Shown: positions 15,056-24,436, counted from the stretch's first letter. The stretch is 38,776 nucleotides of DNA from Planctomycetaceae bacterium (GCA_016795145.1 JAEUII010000286.1:1-38776), one strand, 5' to 3'. The notes: a model not told the origin generated them from the letters alone. Program-made: numbers and translations.

Positions 15056-15628
15056 TTACTGTCGGTCGTTCGCCGAAAGGTCGAGCACCATTTCGAGGTA
15101 GGAACGTCGTTCGGACTGACCGAGGCCCAGTGTTTTCGCGAGCGATAACAGGGCTTCGGTGGCTTCGGGCCTTCGAGTTTCCTCGCAGACAATTTCCAGC
15201 TCGACAAATGGCGGCAGACCGGTCACTTGATCAAAGCTGATGGTGACAGCATGCTGTTGCCATGAGACGCTGAACAGTTCGCGCCGTTTGTGTACTCGAC
15301 CCGCCGATGAAAATCCCAGCGCGGTCAGGATTGAGCGAAGGCCGGATTCCTGGTTGTCCGGGTCTGCTGCATTGAATGAGATTTCGCGCTCTTCACGAGT
15401 CTTCGTGAGTGCGTCGAGTCGCGGGCCCTTCCAGGTGAATGTGATCGTCTGATCGCTGCGGCGAATTCGAAGGGCTTCATCGGTCTGGTCGAAGTCACGG
15501 CACGGATGCTGAAAGTACTCATCCGATTCTTCGCAGTGTGTTCCCCCATCAACGCCGAATGTTCGGAGAATCAGCGTTCGAAGATCCGCAGTTGAAGGCG
15601 CAGCGAATTTGACTTCGACCTCAATCAT
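15056..15628 (-). CDS. CYTH domain protein, class IV adenylate cyclase type
   Basis: A 190-residue CYTH-superfamily protein, the length of CyaB-type class IV adenylate cyclases. The N-terminal ExExK signature is present (EVEVK, residues 3-7). Further CYTH tunnel motifs follow: ALRIRR, TFTWKGP, REEREIS, KRRELF, SFDQVTGLPPFVELEI, and the C-terminal RSYLEMVLD. The family binds triphosphates, and members are adenylate cyclases, thiamine triphosphatases or polyphosphate-processing enzymes. The sequence does not decide between these. It lies 6 bp after the DUF971 gene on the same strand, so the two are probably co-transcribed. It ends tail-to-tail with the aldolase gene, 2 bp apart. Confidence 0.88.
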   Translation of the reverse strand: MIEVEVKFAAPSTADLRTLILRTFGVDGGTHCEESDEYFQHPCRDFDQTDEALRIRRSDQTITFTWKGPRLDALTKTREEREISFNAADPDNQESGLRSILTALGFSSAGRVHKRRELFSVSWQQHAVTISFDQVTGLPPFVELEIVCEETRRPEATEALLSLAKTLGLGQSERRSYLEMVLDLSANDRQ

Positions 15629-15634
15629 CGATGA

Positions 15635-15949
15635 CTATCCCGCTGAGCCTGCGATGTGGTCTGAAATCGAGCGCAGATGATTCCAGGTGAAGAGTCCGGA
15701 GTCATGATTGTCCGACCAGCGGACTCGAAGTGCGTAGTTCCCGCAGAGCGAGATTTCAAGAACGCCAAGATCTTCGGGAACAGACTCCGGATCCAGGAGT
15801 TGCTTTCCAGTGAACTCATCGACGCACACAGCGCAACGGCAGTTCTGACGCACGGTGCGAAACGGCAGCATGGATGTATCAGAGTCGGACCACTTGAGTT
15901 CGAGGAGACGGTTGTCCTTGTGGACTCGAATGTTGGCTGGAGATTGCAT
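15635..15949 (-). CDS. DUF971 domain protein
   Basis: A 104-residue protein occupied almost wholly by a DUF971 domain (gamma-butyrobetaine hydroxylase N-terminal type fold). Recognisable parts are LELKWSDSDTSMLPFRTVRQNCRCAVCVDEFTGKQLL and the end NHDSGLFTWNHLRSI. The paired Cys residues (NCRCAVC) resemble a metal-binding knuckle, which occurs in this family. DUF971 proteins often accompany Fe-S or Mrp-type proteins, but none is here. The CYTH gene follows 6 bp downstream, suggesting one transcript. Upstream lie 21-bp tandem repeats. The molecular function is not established. Confidence 0.88.
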   Translation of the reverse strand: MQSPANIRVHKDNRLLELKWSDSDTSMLPFRTVRQNCRCAVCVDEFTGKQLLDPESVPEDLGVLEISLCGNYALRVRWSDNHDSGLFTWNHLRSISDHIAGSAG

Positions 15950-15982
15950 GGGCGAAGGGTTCTTGGTTTGTAGTTCTTGGTT

Positions 15983-16052
15983 CTTGGTTCAGAGTCAGGG
16001 GTGCTTGGTTCAGAGTCAGGGGTGCTTGGTTCAGAGTCAGGGGTGCTTGGTT
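15983..16052. repeat. 3.3 copies of a 21-bp tandem repeat
   Basis: Three identical 21-bp units (CTTGGTTCAGAGTCAGGGGTG) at 15983-16003, 16004-16024 and 16025-16045, then a partial copy. They are preceded by TTCTTGG heptamers from 15957. The array lies between the SUKH and DUF971 genes and falls where the promoter of the DUF971-CYTH pair would be. Confidence 0.9.
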
Positions 16053-16136
16053 TCGTCGTTGTGGGGCCTGGAGTACTCCGTCAGAGCAACGAAGAGGGGA
16101 ATGACGGCTGGCCCCGAATTGTTGAAGTGACAAACA

Positions 16137-16643
16137 CTAGTTCGGATTGTCGTCATCCGTTTCGTCTTCATCTTCATCTTCTTCGTCGTCATCAAACTCA
16201 TCGAGATCTTGATCAGTGATGTTGACGAAGGCTTCGATCAGGAGTTCGACAAAGTCGTCGAGTGATTCTGTCAGGTGGACGAAGTCGACGGGACGATGAC
16301 GATACTGAATAACTCCTTCAACTTCACGCTGAGTGTCCAGACAGTAGTAGTCTCCGTCGCCTGTTTCACCGATCACCAGCATCCGGCTGGGCCAGAAGAA
16401 CTCCGTGCCGTCCGGTTCGTAGATCATGCCAGCCCGGACTTCTTTATTGACATCCAAAACATCCCCAGGGCTGGACAAAAGTTCCACGTCTGCCACTGTG
16501 CCGTCTTCGGTGGACCCGTCATCCGACCGCAGGGCAGAACTGAGGATGGATGGGTAAAGATCAAGGAGAGCCAAATACTCCTGGGGAAGTTTCGAACCGC
16601 ACAGGACTTCAAGTTCCTGCTGGATATCATTCTGCATCGGCAT
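16137..16643 (-). CDS. SMI1/KNR4 (SUKH) family protein
   Basis: A 168-residue protein whose first 125 residues resemble the SUKH-1 fold. LCGSKLPQEYLALLDLYPSIL is the typical N-terminal helix. GMIYEPDGTEFFWPSRMLVIGETGDGDYYCLDTQREVEGVIQYRHRP resembles the 'I....GGD..ldl....g.V....H' core. The last 25 residues are almost all Asp/Glu. SUKH proteins are commonly immunity proteins of contact-dependent or secreted toxins, but others have housekeeping roles. No toxin gene is adjacent, so an orphan immunity or regulatory role is possible. Two ATG starts two codons apart (16643 and 16637) cannot be separated. Confidence 0.8.
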   Translation of the reverse strand: MPMQNDIQQELEVLCGSKLPQEYLALLDLYPSILSSALRSDDGSTEDGTVADVELLSSPGDVLDVNKEVRAGMIYEPDGTEFFWPSRMLVIGETGDGDYYCLDTQREVEGVIQYRHRPVDFVHLTESLDDFVELLIEAFVNITDQDLDEFDDDEEDEDEDETDDDNPN

Positions 16644-17019
16644 CAGCTGGCGGCTTTCAGTGGAAACGCGGTTTGGCAGATGTCTTACCGCCGTTCTTTT
16701 CCGTGACGGCTTCGAAGAGCGAACATGGCGGTTCAGTAAGCGGGACTTGTCAGACTATTGTCAGGTCGCGAAATCGAATTGTAGTTGGTCTCCTTGTTTT
16801 TGCTCTTTGGTTGTGAAAATTGCCAGAATGTGGCAACTGAACAGGCAAGGACATGTCCTCTGAACTCTTAAGCTGATTCATGTCCTGAAAGTTCGCAGGG
16901 GTTGAATGAGCGGTGAGCGGACAGAGCAGAGCAAGTTGAGGCCGGGACAGTGAGACAAGTGTAAAGAAAACTTTTGGCGGTGACGCTTTGAAGTGACGTT
17001 TGAGTGTGGCGAGGATTGC
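16644..17019. other. 376-bp divergent spacer, SUKH gene to HtrA gene
   Basis: Divergent region. Apart from a small hairpin at 16820-16836 (TTGCCA, loop GAATG, TGGCAA) I see nothing definite. No gene is supported. Confidence 0.5.
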
Positions 17020-18195
17020 ATGAGTTCACCTTCTGAAAACCCAAACAACCGACGCGAATCAGCGGCTGCCGCCAATGGATGGCTGGTCATCGTGTTGATG
17101 GCTCTGGTTGCAGTATTGCTGTTCAAGACCGTCACAGACAGTCTTCGGAACCGGCCGGACTACACACAGCGCACCGTGGCTCCTCGCGGTGAACTGGGTG
17201 CGGATGAACAATCGACGATTGAAGCGTTCGACGCGGTTTCTCCGTCTGTCGTTTACATTCGCACGAAGGGGTACCAGCAGGACTTTGACGGCAAGATTAG
17301 CGAACATGAAGTGTCGTCGGGTACAGGCTTTGTTTGGGACGAGCTTGGGCACATCATCACGAACCTGCATGTGGTCAGAGACATCTTTCGCGGTGCCGTG
17401 ATGGAAGTACAGCTTCCGAATGGCCAGGCGTACGATGCTGAGTTCATCGGAGCGATGTCGAAGCATGACGTGGCCGTTCTGAAGATCAAGGCGGAACCAT
17501 CCGTGCTGACACCGATCACTGTCGGAGCATCAGACGACTTGAAAGTCGGTCAGAAGGTGCTGGCGATTGGAAACCCGTTTGGTTTCGATCGAACATTGTC
17601 GACAGGGGTCATTGGCGGATTGAACCGCAACGTGGGCACTGATGGAGACAGTGTTTTGGCCGGCATGATTCAGACGGACGCGGCGATCAATCCGGGAAAC
17701 TCCGGTGGGCCGCTTCTTGACAGTTCCGGGCGATTGATTGGTGTATGTACTGCGATCGTCAGTACCAGCGGTGCATCGGCCGGGCTTGGTTTTGCGGTGG
17801 GGATTGATGATGTTCGCAGCGCTGTCGAACAGATTCTTCAGGAGGCCGCGAACGACCAGGTTCCTTCCATTGGAATCTCGATCCTCGATGCCGAGACAGC
17901 GAGGGAGAATGGCATTCCGGTACAGATGCTGACGGGTGGGCTTGTGATTCTGGAAGTGCTTCCCGCAACGCCTGCCGACGCAGTGGGCCTGCTGGGATGT
18001 CGGCGGATGGCGAACCGAGTCGTGCTGGGCGATCAGATCACCGCCATTGCTGGTGAGCGAGTCACGACGTACGAAGACCTTCGCAAGATTCTTTCTCAAC
18101 ACAAGATTGGTGACGAGATTGTGCTGGATATCGTTCGAGGAACCCGGGCTATGAAGGTGTCGCTGGTTTTGGGCAATCGAATGGTTTTGCTGTAA
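17020..18195 (+). CDS. HtrA/DegP-type serine protease with one PDZ domain
   Basis: A 391-residue membrane-anchored S1C trypsin-like protease for envelope protein quality control. It has one N-terminal membrane segment (about 20-36, WLVIVLMALVAVLLF), a linker, then a protease domain with the complete triad His117 (ITNLHVV), Asp150 (KHDVAVLKI) and Ser228 (NPGNSGGPL). A single PDZ domain covers about 290-388. The anchor has no cleavage motif, so DegS/HhoA-like anchoring is likely. The ATG at 17020 has GAGGA just upstream. The frame extends nine codons further, but without a better start. It stands alone with no sigma-E-type regulator beside it. I cannot distinguish DegS-like from DegQ-like function. 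Confidence 0.92.
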   Translation: MSSPSENPNNRRESAAAANGWLVIVLMALVAVLLFKTVTDSLRNRPDYTQRTVAPRGELGADEQSTIEAFDAVSPSVVYIRTKGYQQDFDGKISEHEVSSGTGFVWDELGHIITNLHVVRDIFRGAVMEVQLPNGQAYDAEFIGAMSKHDVAVLKIKAEPSVLTPITVGASDDLKVGQKVLAIGNPFGFDRTLSTGVIGGLNRNVGTDGDSVLAGMIQTDAAINPGNSGGPLLDSSGRLIGVCTAIVSTSGASAGLGFAVGIDDVRSAVEQILQEAANDQVPSIGISILDAETARENGIPVQMLTGGLVILEVLPATPADAVGLLGCRRMANRVVLGDQITAIAGERVTTYEDLRKILSQHKIGDEIVLDIVRGTRAMKVSLVLGNRMVLL

Positions 18196-18566
18196 GTGGT
18201 CAGCGAGTCACAGCTTCCAAAGCAAACGCAAAATCACAAAATGGGGGATCTGCTGCGGAATGGGAAGTGTGTCGCCTGACTAGTTTGAGAACTGAAAAAG
18301 GGGCATGCCTGGATCAGGGGAATTGAGTGGGGAGAATATGAATTTTTGTTGACATTCCACTGCGCCGACTCAAGAATCCGGCACCGAAAGGATTCGGCTG
18401 CTGCCGCTGTTCTGGCAGCTTCACCCCTCACTGAATCTGAATGTCAAAAGAGCCAATTGGCCACGACAACAGCAGTGTGCGCGGTTGTTGCAGCGGTGTA
18501 CTCCAGGGAAGGAAAAAGGATGCCCTCATTTATCGCAACCGGTTTGTTCCCCACTGGAGCCACTGA
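18196..18566. other. 371-bp spacer with candidate promoter
   Basis: TTGACA at 18349-18354 and the weak -10 AAGAAT at 18372-18377, 17 bp apart, could start the 103-residue gene. I see no gene here. Confidence 0.4.
18349..18377 (+). promoter_or_regulatory. Possible sigma70-type promoter
   Basis: Perfect -35 TTGACA and a weak -10 AAGAAT separated by 17 bp, about 190 bp upstream of the 103-residue acidic gene. The weak -10 keeps confidence low. Confidence 0.3.
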
Positions 18567-18878
18567 ATGTCGTCGCGTTACTCTGATGCAGATTCCGGAC
18601 TTGAGTCTCTCTCTGACATCGAAGGATACGAATTTCTCAGCGATCTAGACGCTGGATTTGAAGAAGAGCTGAAGTCTTTGGGTGTGGATCCGTCTTCTCC
18701 GACTGCGGCGAAGCCAGGATCAGAAGAGAAGGTGATGATGCTGGCTGCACGATACGCAGCCGGGTTGCCACTCTGGCACGAAGACGACTGCTATGATCAC
18801 GGTCCTGGCAGTGTTGGAAACCTGATCGTCGAAGACGAGCTGAGCGAAGACAACGCTGAGTCATTCGACCTTGCCTGA
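18567..18878 (+). CDS. Small acidic hypothetical protein
   Basis: A 103-residue, strongly acidic protein from ATG 18567 with GGAG about 8 nt upstream. Composition is Asp/Glu/Ser-rich at both ends (YSDADSGLESLSDIEGYEF; LIVEDELSEDNAESFDLA). A short ordered-looking centre reads KVMMLAARYAAGLPLWHEDDCYDHGP, with Trp, His and Cys clustered. There is no signal peptide or membrane segment. A strong terminator follows 28 bp after the stop, which supports a real transcription unit. I do not recognise it. It may be lineage-specific. Confidence 0.65.
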   Translation: MSSRYSDADSGLESLSDIEGYEFLSDLDAGFEEELKSLGVDPSSPTAAKPGSEEKVMMLAARYAAGLPLWHEDDCYDHGPGSVGNLIVEDELSEDNAESFDLA

Positions 18879-19221
18879 TGTCACAGGTCACAATTTGAAA
18901 TTCCAGAAAACGCCGCAACCCCTGCGGCGTTTTCTTTTTTGGGGACAATGGACAACACAAGGCGGAGTCATGGGAAGTCCAGCGAAGGCTGAGAAATGAC
19001 CGGTCCGGCGGCAATTGCCAGTCGGCGGGACACTGCCCGGGGGCGATCCCAGTGCAGATCTGCGAAATTCGCTTCTTTGTGCGAAGTCGGGGGTTTTCAC
19101 TTGCCGAACGAGCCGTTATCCTTCGCCCCTTCGAGTTTGACAGCGTCAGGGTGCCGTCGGGCGTTCAGCCTGCCATCCTGTGAAATTCCAGTTTGTCGTT
19201 TATCGGTTCAGGAACTTAGTG
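18879..19221. other. 343-bp spacer with terminator
   Basis: Contains the terminator at 18907-18940. The remaining 280 bp upstream of the small basic gene show nothing clear. Confidence 0.5.
18907..18940 (+). terminator. Intrinsic terminator after the 103-residue gene
   Basis: Perfect 10-bp arms AAAACGCCGC and GCGGCGTTTT around a 7-nt loop, followed by CTTTTTT. A classical rho-independent terminator. Confidence 0.92.
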
Positions 19222-19323
19222 ATGGCAAAGACCAATCGAAAACTCAACAAGGCCAATCATGGTGCTCGCCCAGCTAGCTCCAAGGCACGACGCCTGAAGC
19301 GTAAGCATGTGAAGCTTTCCTAA
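19222..19323 (+). CDS. 33-residue very basic protein
   Basis: A tiny gene from ATG 19222 to TAA 19323 with AGGA about 9 nt upstream. The product begins MAKTNRKLNKANHGARPASS and continues KARRLKRKHVKLS. It has about 13 Lys/Arg and no acidic residue, like small ribosomal proteins or RNA-binding peptides. I recall no named family with certainty. Ribosome-associated or nucleoid roles are guesses. It is followed after about 70 bp by an intrinsic terminator, so it forms a compact transcription unit. A GTG one codon upstream is an alternative start. Confidence 0.72.
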   Translation: MAKTNRKLNKANHGARPASSKARRLKRKHVKLS

Positions 19324-19393
19324 TTAGGAAAGAGAATTCGGATTCCCGTCGGTCGTCCGATGGTAGAATTTGATTCAGAGTATCAAGCAGATC

Positions 19394-19419
19394 GCCTGCC
19401 CTGATGGGCAGGCTTTTTT
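19394..19419 (+). terminator. Intrinsic terminator after the small basic gene
   Basis: Perfect 8-bp arms GCCTGCCC and GGGCAGGC around TGAT, followed by six T. The phosphorylase frame is open through it, which argues that the phosphorylase starts downstream at 19604. Confidence 0.92.
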
Positions 19420-19603
19420 GTTGCGCGAAACGTCAGGTTTGCTCGACGGTCTCTGTCTTTCGGGGCCGATATTTACGGCGCGGCGAGGGTGGACCGAACG
19501 AGCTGCTCTGGCAGGAGTAGTGTTCAGTTGCGACGATACCCGGGAACGCCGCACAACCGAGCCTGCGACCGAAGACACATCTGACAGAATTCGAGTGCCT
19601 GAT

Positions 19604-21757
19604 ATGACCGGAAAAGTGACTCAGCTGTCCATTCATGAAAAGCTGACTCGACTTGCCTCCAATCTTTGGTGGAGCTGGGACCCGGATGCGACGGAAGTCT
19701 TCCGGCTGATTGATCCGGAAAAGTGGGAAGAGGTCCACCACAATCCCGTCCGTTTGCTCGCTGGCTTTTCGCCCGATCGTCTGGAAGAGCGTGCTCGGGA
19801 AGCCGTACTGCATACACGCATTCACTGGGCCTATCGCCGATTCCTGGATTACCTGGAACGGAAGCAGACCTGGGGTTCGACTCATGCGGCGATTCTGGGG
19901 CAGGCGCCAGTGGCGTATTTCTCCGCCGAGTTTGGTTTGCATGAATCGCTTCCGATTTACTCGGGCGGTCTGGGAGTCCTTGCGGGCGACCATCTGAAGA
20001 GTGCATCGGATCTTGGTTTGCCGCTGATTGGCGTTGGTCTGTTTTATCACGAGGGGTACTTCACACAGGCCATTGATTCCAGTGGCTGGCAACGAGAATC
20101 GTACCCACCGCTTGATTCAAATCTGCTTCCATTGAAAGAGGCAACGAATGCCTCGGGGCGAATCGTTATTTCGGTTGAGACTCGATCCGGATCCATCTTC
20201 GCTCGCGTGCTGCATCTGGCCGTTGGCCGGATTCAGTTGTATCTGCTCGACACAAACATTCCCGAGAACAACGAAGAAGATCGTCATCTGACCGCGCGGC
20301 TCTACGGTGGGGACCATCGGACTCGCATTCGTCAGGAGCTGCTGCTGGGCGTTGGCGGAGTTCGAGCATTGAAGGCGCTGGGAATTCTGCCGAACGTAAT
20401 TCACATGAACGAAGGGCATTCTGCCTTCGCGCCGCTGGAAGTCATTCGTCAGCGCATGCATGAAGATGGCCTGCCATTCGATCGGGCTCTGCGCGACACG
20501 GCGTCACGCTGCGTCTTCACGACTCATACGCCAGTGCCTGCCGGTCATGACCGGTTTGATCAGGGGCTGATTGAGCATCATCTTGGCCCGCTGGCAGATT
20601 CGCTGGGACTGAATCTGCATGGGATCATGGGACTTGGCCGCGTCGATCCTCAGAACGGTGGTGAGATGTTCTGCATGACGGTACTGGCTCTGAAGCTGTG
20701 CCGCATTGCAAACGGGGTCTCAAGCCTGCACGGTGTCGTGAGCCGCGAAATGTGGGCAGGACTCTGGCCATGGCGCAGTGTGGAAGAAGTGCCCATTGGT
20801 CACATCACCAACGGAGTACATGTCCCGACGTGGCTGGCCGCTCAAATGCGTGTTCTTTATGACCGAGTGTTGCCGGAGCGATGGCATGAGCGCAGCGGTC
20901 AGGCGGATGTCTGGAGTCAGTTTGAAAGTGTGACTCCTGGCGAGTTGTGGGAAGTGCACTCGACGCTGAAGATGCGTCTGATCAACTACGCGCGACGTCA
21001 GGCGGTGGAGCAGGCCATTCGCCGCAATGAAGACTCATCGGTCATCCGAGACATGGAGCACCTGTTTGACCCGCAGGCACTGACGATCGGATTTGCCCGT
21101 CGATTCGCGCCGTATAAGCGAGCCGAGTTGATTCTGAAGGATCTCGATTTTCTGGCCCGGCTGATCACCGATTCGGATCGACCACTGCAGTTCATCTTCG
21201 CCGGAAAGGCACATCCGGCGGATGATCGTGGCAAGCAGATTCTGCAGCAGATCTTCCGACTGACTCGCCAGGAACCATTCCGTGGCCGAGTCCTGATTCT
21301 CGAGAACTACTCGATCGACATGGGACGCTACCTGGTTCAGGGCGTCGACGTATGGCTCAACAATCCTCGTCGACCTCTGGAAGCCTCCGGGACCAGCGGT
21401 CAGAAAGTCGTCTTGAATGGCGGCCTGAACTGTTCCATTCTGGATGGATGGTGGGCCGAAGCGTACGACGGAAAGAACGGCTTTGCGATCGGCACTGGAC
21501 GAACTCACGCCAATCAGGACATCCAGGATGCTCGCGATGGGGAAGACCTGTATCGAGTTCTGACCGAGCAGGTGATTCCGGTCTTTTATGATCGTGATCG
21601 TGACGACTTGCCGCAGGAGTGGATTGCAAAGATGAAGCGAGCCATCCGAACGCTGGGCTGGCGATTCAATGCCGATCGAATGGTAATGGACTATGCGCGG
21701 CAGTCGTATGTGCCGGCGGCTGGCGGTCTGAGTTGCTCGATTGTCTCCATGCCGTAG
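19604..21757 (+). CDS. glgP: Alpha-glucan (glycogen) phosphorylase
   Basis: A 717-residue GT35 alpha-glucan phosphorylase of the shorter bacterial type with an N-terminal DUF3417-like region ([21 protein letters not shown]). It releases glucose-1-phosphate from storage glucan using pyridoxal phosphate. Landmarks are [55 protein letters not shown], and the PLP site region [17 protein letters not shown] (usual motif EASGTSGMK), then [14 protein letters not shown]. The ATG at 19604 gives the natural family start [14 protein letters not shown]. The open upstream extension crosses a strong terminator and is unlikely to be translated. No other glycogen genes are adjacent. C-terminal residues end just after the catalytic domain. 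Confidence 0.94.
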   Translation: MTGKVTQLSIHEKLTRLASNLWWSWDPDATEVFRLIDPEKWEEVHHNPVRLLAGFSPDRLEERAREAVLHTRIHWAYRRFLDYLERKQTWGSTHAAILGQAPVAYFSAEFGLHESLPIYSGGLGVLAGDHLKSASDLGLPLIGVGLFYHEGYFTQAIDSSGWQRESYPPLDSNLLPLKEATNASGRIVISVETRSGSIFARVLHLAVGRIQLYLLDTNIPENNEEDRHLTARLYGGDHRTRIRQELLLGVGGVRALKALGILPNVIHMNEGHSAFAPLEVIRQRMHEDGLPFDRALRDTASRCVFTTHTPVPAGHDRFDQGLIEHHLGPLADSLGLNLHGIMGLGRVDPQNGGEMFCMTVLALKLCRIANGVSSLHGVVSREMWAGLWPWRSVEEVPIGHITNGVHVPTWLAAQMRVLYDRVLPERWHERSGQADVWSQFESVTPGELWEVHSTLKMRLINYARRQAVEQAIRRNEDSSVIRDMEHLFDPQALTIGFARRFAPYKRAELILKDLDFLARLITDSDRPLQFIFAGKAHPADDRGKQILQQIFRLTRQEPFRGRVLILENYSIDMGRYLVQGVDVWLNNPRRPLEASGTSGQKVVLNGGLNCSILDGWWAEAYDGKNGFAIGTGRTHANQDIQDARDGEDLYRVLTEQVIPVFYDRDRDDLPQEWIAKMKRAIRTLGWRFNADRMVMDYARQSYVPAAGGLSCSIVSMP

Positions 21758-21942
21758 GAATCTTCTGGCGATCGATTGAGTTAGAAAGATCATCGCGGGA
21801 TCGTCCGCCGTTGTTGGCCACGATAGAATTGTGGCGCACAGGAAGCGGCTGTTCGCGCATTCGTCCGTGGCTCGACAGCAAATCTGGGGAGATTATGATG
21901 CTACTTCCCTGGTGGTAATCATTTTACATTACCGATACTGTC

Positions 21943-24180
21943 GTGAGCGCCATGAATTCCTCTGAGTCAACTACAGACACTGCTGCTGATTCGGGGTACG
22001 CGCTGCAGCTCAGGACTCAGTTGCAGAAGCACTGGGGATATTCGGACTTTCGGCCATTGCAGCGCGAGGCAATGTCTCTGGTTATGGGCGATCGCGATTC
22101 GCTGGTCGTGCTTCCAACCGGGGGAGGGAAATCGCTGTGCTATCAGGTGCCTGCGATTTCTCGTGACGGGCTGGCTCTGATCGTTTCGCCGCTCATTTCG
22201 CTGATGAAGGATCAGGTGGATTCGCTGCAGAGCGTGGGGATTAAGGCGGCATGCATCAACAGCATGCAAACTCAGCGCGATAAGATTGAGGTGGCGGATC
22301 TGATTCGTCGTCGAGAACTGAAGTTACTGTACATCGCGCCGGAGCGTTTGGTTCAGCCGAAAACGATTGAGTTCCTTGCTCAGTCGAAAGTGTCATTCAT
22401 TGCCGTCGATGAGGCTCACTGTATCAGTCAGTGGGGACATGATTTTCGGCCGGAATATCGACAGCTCAGCAGTTTGCGCGACGTGTTTCCGGGAGTGTCG
22501 ATTCATGGCTATACGGCGACGGCAACACCACAGGTTCGCAATGACATCGTGGAACAGCTGGGGCTAAAGAACGCAGAAGTTCTGGTGGGGTCGTTTGACC
22601 GGCCGAACCTGGTGTACCGTGTGGAAAGGCGAGCCGACGGGATTACTCAGATTCAGCAGATTCTGAAGCGTCATAAAGGCGAAACGGGAATCATCTACTG
22701 CATCAGCCGGAAGAATGTGGAAGCGACAAGTCAGGCATTGAATCGGCTTGGTTTCCGTACTCTGCCTTATCATGCAGGACTGTCGGACGATGATCGGCAT
22801 CGCAGTCAGGAAGCGTTCATCGAGGAGAAGGTAGACATCATTGTGGCGACGGTCGCCTTTGGCATGGGCATCGACAAAAGCAACGTGCGTTTTGTGATTC
22901 ACGCGGAGATGCCAAAGTCGCTGGAGCACTACCAGCAGGAGAGCGGACGGGCAGGGCGAGACGGTCTGGAGGCAGAATGCACACTGCTGTATTCACCGGC
23001 CGATGCGGAGATCTGGAACTTCCTGATGAATGATGTGGAGGATCCAGCAGTCAAGGCCGCCGGAGAAACGTCGCTCAGATCCATGCGTCAGTATTGTACC
23101 AGCATGCGCTGTCGTCATCAGTTGCTGGTGGAACACTTCGGGCAGAAGCTTGATTCACTGAACTGTGGAGCGTGCGACATCTGCCTGAAGGAGATGCAGC
23201 CCGTTGAAGAGCCTTTGGTGATTGCTCAGAAGATTCTGTCGTCTGTCATTCGTCAGGGCGAACGATTTGGTGCCGCGTATACAGCTCAGGTGCTGAAAGG
23301 TTCGAAGAACAAACGCATTACTGAGAACGGGCATGATTCGTTGAGCACCTGGGGATTGCTCAAGGCAGACAGTGAGCTTCAGATCCGAAGCTGGATCGAT
23401 CAGCTGGTCTCGCAGGGCTTCATGAGATCTGTCGGGGAATACAACTGCCTGCAGGTTACGTCAACCGGACGGCAGCTGCTCAAGGGGCAGCTGCAGCCGA
23501 CGCTCCTGAAGACTCGCACGACAGAAAAGGTTGCCAGTGCGGAGGACAAGTGGGAAGGTGTCGATCGCGACCTGTTCGAAGAGCTGCGCGGAATGAGGAA
23601 TCGGCTGGCCGTTCAGAAGAATGTCCCACCGTACATTGTCTTTGGTGACGGGACACTGCGAGCACTCGCCGCACACCGCCCGACGACTCGACAGGGGCTG
23701 CAGCAGATTCAGGGGATTGGCGTCAAGAAGCTGCAGGAGTTTGGTCCGGTTGTGCTATTCACGATTCAACAATGGTGTGAACAGCATAAGCTGTCGTCGA
23801 ATGTGGGATTGTCGCTGGACGAGGAAACCGTTCCCCAGGAAATCACGAAGATCGAGCCACGTGCCGCAGTCAGTTCGATCCCGGAAGAATACCTCGAGTA
23901 CTTCGAGCAGAGGATTCCCGTCGAGGAAGTTGCCGATCAGCTCGATCGGACTGCGGATACCGTTGTGAAGTACCTGACCGCGTTTCTTCAGCGACGCCGG
24001 ATCACAGACATCGGATCATGGGTTCCGCTGATTCAGCAGACGCGAATTGAAGAGTCACTTGGGCGACTGGGGAGCGAACGTTTGAAGCCGTTGTTCGAGG
24101 ATTTGAAGGGCGAAATCCCGTATTACGTCATCCGTCTGGTTGTGACAGCCTGGGAGCTGAAGCAGCAGGAAGACAGTTGA
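21943..24180 (+). CDS. recQ: ATP-dependent DNA helicase RecQ
   Basis: A 745-residue RecQ helicase, a 3'-5' DNA helicase acting in recombination and fork repair. Walker A is TGGGKS (Lys63) and Walker B is DEAH (156-159). The aromatic-rich loop CISQWGHDFRPEY and motif VI QESGRAGRDG are present. The zinc site uses Cys390, Cys408, Cys411 and Cys414. A winged-helix RQC region (about 425-515) and an HRDC domain (about 541-615) follow. An added C-terminal HTH-like segment lies at about 645-690 (EYFEQRIPVEEVADQLDRTADTVVKYL). The start may be GTG 21943 or ATG 21952, three codons later. Neither has a clear ribosome site. It stands alone. Confidence 0.96.
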   Translation: MSAMNSSESTTDTAADSGYALQLRTQLQKHWGYSDFRPLQREAMSLVMGDRDSLVVLPTGGGKSLCYQVPAISRDGLALIVSPLISLMKDQVDSLQSVGIKAACINSMQTQRDKIEVADLIRRRELKLLYIAPERLVQPKTIEFLAQSKVSFIAVDEAHCISQWGHDFRPEYRQLSSLRDVFPGVSIHGYTATATPQVRNDIVEQLGLKNAEVLVGSFDRPNLVYRVERRADGITQIQQILKRHKGETGIIYCISRKNVEATSQALNRLGFRTLPYHAGLSDDDRHRSQEAFIEEKVDIIVATVAFGMGIDKSNVRFVIHAEMPKSLEHYQQESGRAGRDGLEAECTLLYSPADAEIWNFLMNDVEDPAVKAAGETSLRSMRQYCTSMRCRHQLLVEHFGQKLDSLNCGACDICLKEMQPVEEPLVIAQKILSSVIRQGERFGAAYTAQVLKGSKNKRITENGHDSLSTWGLLKADSELQIRSWIDQLVSQGFMRSVGEYNCLQVTSTGRQLLKGQLQPTLLKTRTTEKVASAEDKWEGVDRDLFEELRGMRNRLAVQKNVPPYIVFGDGTLRALAAHRPTTRQGLQQIQGIGVKKLQEFGPVVLFTIQQWCEQHKLSSNVGLSLDEETVPQEITKIEPRAAVSSIPEEYLEYFEQRIPVEEVADQLDRTADTVVKYLTAFLQRRRITDIGSWVPLIQQTRIEESLGRLGSERLKPLFEDLKGEIPYYVIRLVVTAWELKQQEDS

Positions 24181-24436
24181 AGTGCGTGGGAATTCACAGA
24201 TTTCGTCAACGGGGACAGTCGAACCCTCGTACGACCGAGACGCCTGGAATTGTCGGTCCCGATGGCCTAGACTGCTGGGCGAGAGATTTTCACTGTTTCA
24301 TTGGCCTTCGTTGAGTGCTGATTCCCGGCGGGCGACCAAAGTGAGCGGGGAAGATCTTCAAGCCGCCTGGCTTCACTGAAATAGTTTTTCCAACCCGGTC
24401 AGAACCAGATACCAACTTCAAAAGGAACATCGTGAT

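Noticed and set aside
15879..16219. Frames encoding short repeats (NQAPLTL or GSESGVL types)
   Set aside because: They are translations of the 21-bp DNA repeat and lack any other support.
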